From positions 1 through 16,753 of the forward strand of contig JAIWOS010000171.1 of assembly GCA_020217265.1 (NCBI GenBank): a DNA stretch of 16,753 nt, written 5' to 3'. Both the position numbers and the translations under genes were made by a program. The DNA comes from Thiobacillus sp. (GTDB lineage: Bacteria > Pseudomonadota > Gammaproteobacteria > Burkholderiales > Thiobacillaceae). Shown one piece after another: positions 16,220-16,753 of the stretch (positions are counted from its first letter, which is position 1; each line of letters starts with the position of its first letter). The notes under the pieces are model-generated. The model searched no databases and was not told where the DNA came from. It was given only the letters and a program-made list of their open reading frames with translations.

Positions 16220-16753
16220 TTGAAAACGGCGACGCCGTTTTCCTTCCCCGTCAGCCCCAGCGTACGCGACAAGCTCGCCAAACTCGGCCTCCACCGCGAG
16301 GCCGATCTGGTATTGCACGTTCCCTTGCGCTGGGAAGACGAAACCCGGCTCACCCCCGTGCGCGACTTGTTGCCCGGCGCCAGCGCACAGGTGCAGGCCA
16401 CGGTGAAGGACGCGCAGATCGCCTACCGGCCGCGCCGCATGCTGACGCTCACGGTGGAAGACGCGAGCGGCGGCGTGCTCGGCATCCGCTTCCTCAATTT
16501 CTACCCCAGCCACGTCAAGCTCTTTCAGCCTGGCGCAAGCTTCCGCTTCGTCGGCGAGGTGCGCGGCGGCTTTCTCGGGCTGGAGATGGTGCATCCGCGC
16601 TTTTCGAAGGCGGACGACGACACCCCGCTGCCCGGCAGCCTGACGCCGGTGTACCCGACCACCGCCGGCCTCGGCCAGGCCAGCCTGCGCCGCGCCATCG
16701 CGCGCGCGCTGGCGCGCCCCCTCGAAGACACGCTGCCGGCCGGCTGGCTGGCG
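16220..16753 (+). CDS. recG: ATP-dependent DNA helicase RecG, 5' part (3' end outside window)
   Basis: The 178 codons present encode the N-terminal wedge region. VSPSVRDKLAKLGLHREADLVLHVPLRWEDETRL, then LPGASAQVQATV, then RRMLTLTVEDASGGVLGIRFLNFYPSH (OB fold), then PVYPTTAGLGQASLRRAI align with RecG. RecG remodels stalled forks and Holliday junctions. An in-frame stop ends at 16198, and TTG 16220 is the only plausible start codon before the conserved sequence. The site has no good Shine-Dalgarno sequence (only GGA about 10 nt upstream). A perfect hairpin begins 3 nt after the start. Together these predict weak expression or dependence on ridA translation. The helicase motor lies beyond the window. 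Confidence 0.94.
   Translation, partial: MKTATPFSFPVSPSVRDKLAKLGLHREADLVLHVPLRWEDETRLTPVRDLLPGASAQVQATVKDAQIAYRPRRMLTLTVEDASGGVLGIRFLNFYPSHVKLFQPGASFRFVGEVRGGFLGLEMVHPRFSKADDDTPLPGSLTPVYPTTAGLGQASLRRAIARALARPLEDTLPAGWLA
16223..16241 (+). terminator. Terminator-like hairpin inside the recG 5' codons
   Basis: AAAACGGC-GAC-GCCGTTTT: a perfect 8-bp stem with a 3-nt loop, starting 11 nt after the ridA stop and immediately after the recG TTG. The four T are all in the stem and are followed by CCTTCC, so as an intrinsic terminator it is weak. Its stem is nearly the same as the one at the start of tatD. Confidence 0.45.

Noticed and set aside
13603..16401. 932-codon open frame on the minus strand opposite spoT, ridA and recG
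   Set aside because: Its translation is His/Val/Arg/Gly-rich with no recognisable domain. It is exactly antisense to three well-conserved genes and is a by-product of the third-position GC bias.

Overview
The window is GC-rich chromosomal DNA from a betaproteobacterium. This rests on the gene order kinase/PP2C–rph–rdgB–hemW beside yicC–gmk–rpoZ–spoT–ridA–recG, on the 67-residue omega subunit, and on protein sequence character. A Thiobacillus-like or related Nitrosomonadales host is my best guess, but no rRNA or other species marker is present. Coding density is very high and no gap between genes exceeds 150 bp. I see no tRNA, rRNA, CRISPR array, insertion sequence or phage gene.

Region 1 (1-3318, + strand): the 3' part of a membrane NfeD-type protease gene, then a slipin (stomatin/SPFH) gene 1 nt downstream, a YccA/Bax-inhibitor-1 membrane protein, and a TatD-family metal hydrolase. 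The first three point to membrane-protein quality control. A terminator-like hairpin lies inside the first codons of tatD.

Region 2 (3337-5733, - strand): a compact operon transcribed leftwards: tetR, an NTF2/SnoaL-like protein, TusA, a membrane isoprenylcysteine-methyltransferase-like protein and an AhpD/carboxymuconolactone-decarboxylase-like protein. It has a near-consensus sigma70 promoter with a perfect inverted repeat in its spacer. The predicted start of transcription is the A of the tetR ATG, so the message may be leaderless. The regulator keeps a Cys and a Lys at the NemR redox-switch spacing. This looks like an electrophile- or oxidant-responsive redox/sulfur operon and is the best candidate here for an undescribed system.

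Region 3 (5739-9917, - strand): rph, rdgB, hemW, a secreted dienelactone-hydrolase-like protein and a divergent FolE-like protein, closed by a strong intrinsic terminator. The rph-rdgB gap is filled by a 74-nt imperfect palindrome whose pairing is better in the rph-rdgB transcript than on the other strand. The FolE-like protein keeps the zinc ligands of GTP cyclohydrolase I but has lost other active-site residues.

Region 4 (9946-11808, - strand): a cytosolic PP2C phosphatase and its Ser/Thr kinase partner, an HLD (non-RD) enzyme.

Region 5 (11883-16753, + strand): yicC, gmk, rpoZ, spoT (bifunctional RelA/SpoT type), ridA and the 5' part of recG. This is the conserved transcription/ppGpp/recombination block, with ridA before recG. 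recG appears to start with TTG and has a second terminator-like hairpin within its first codons, resembling the one in tatD.
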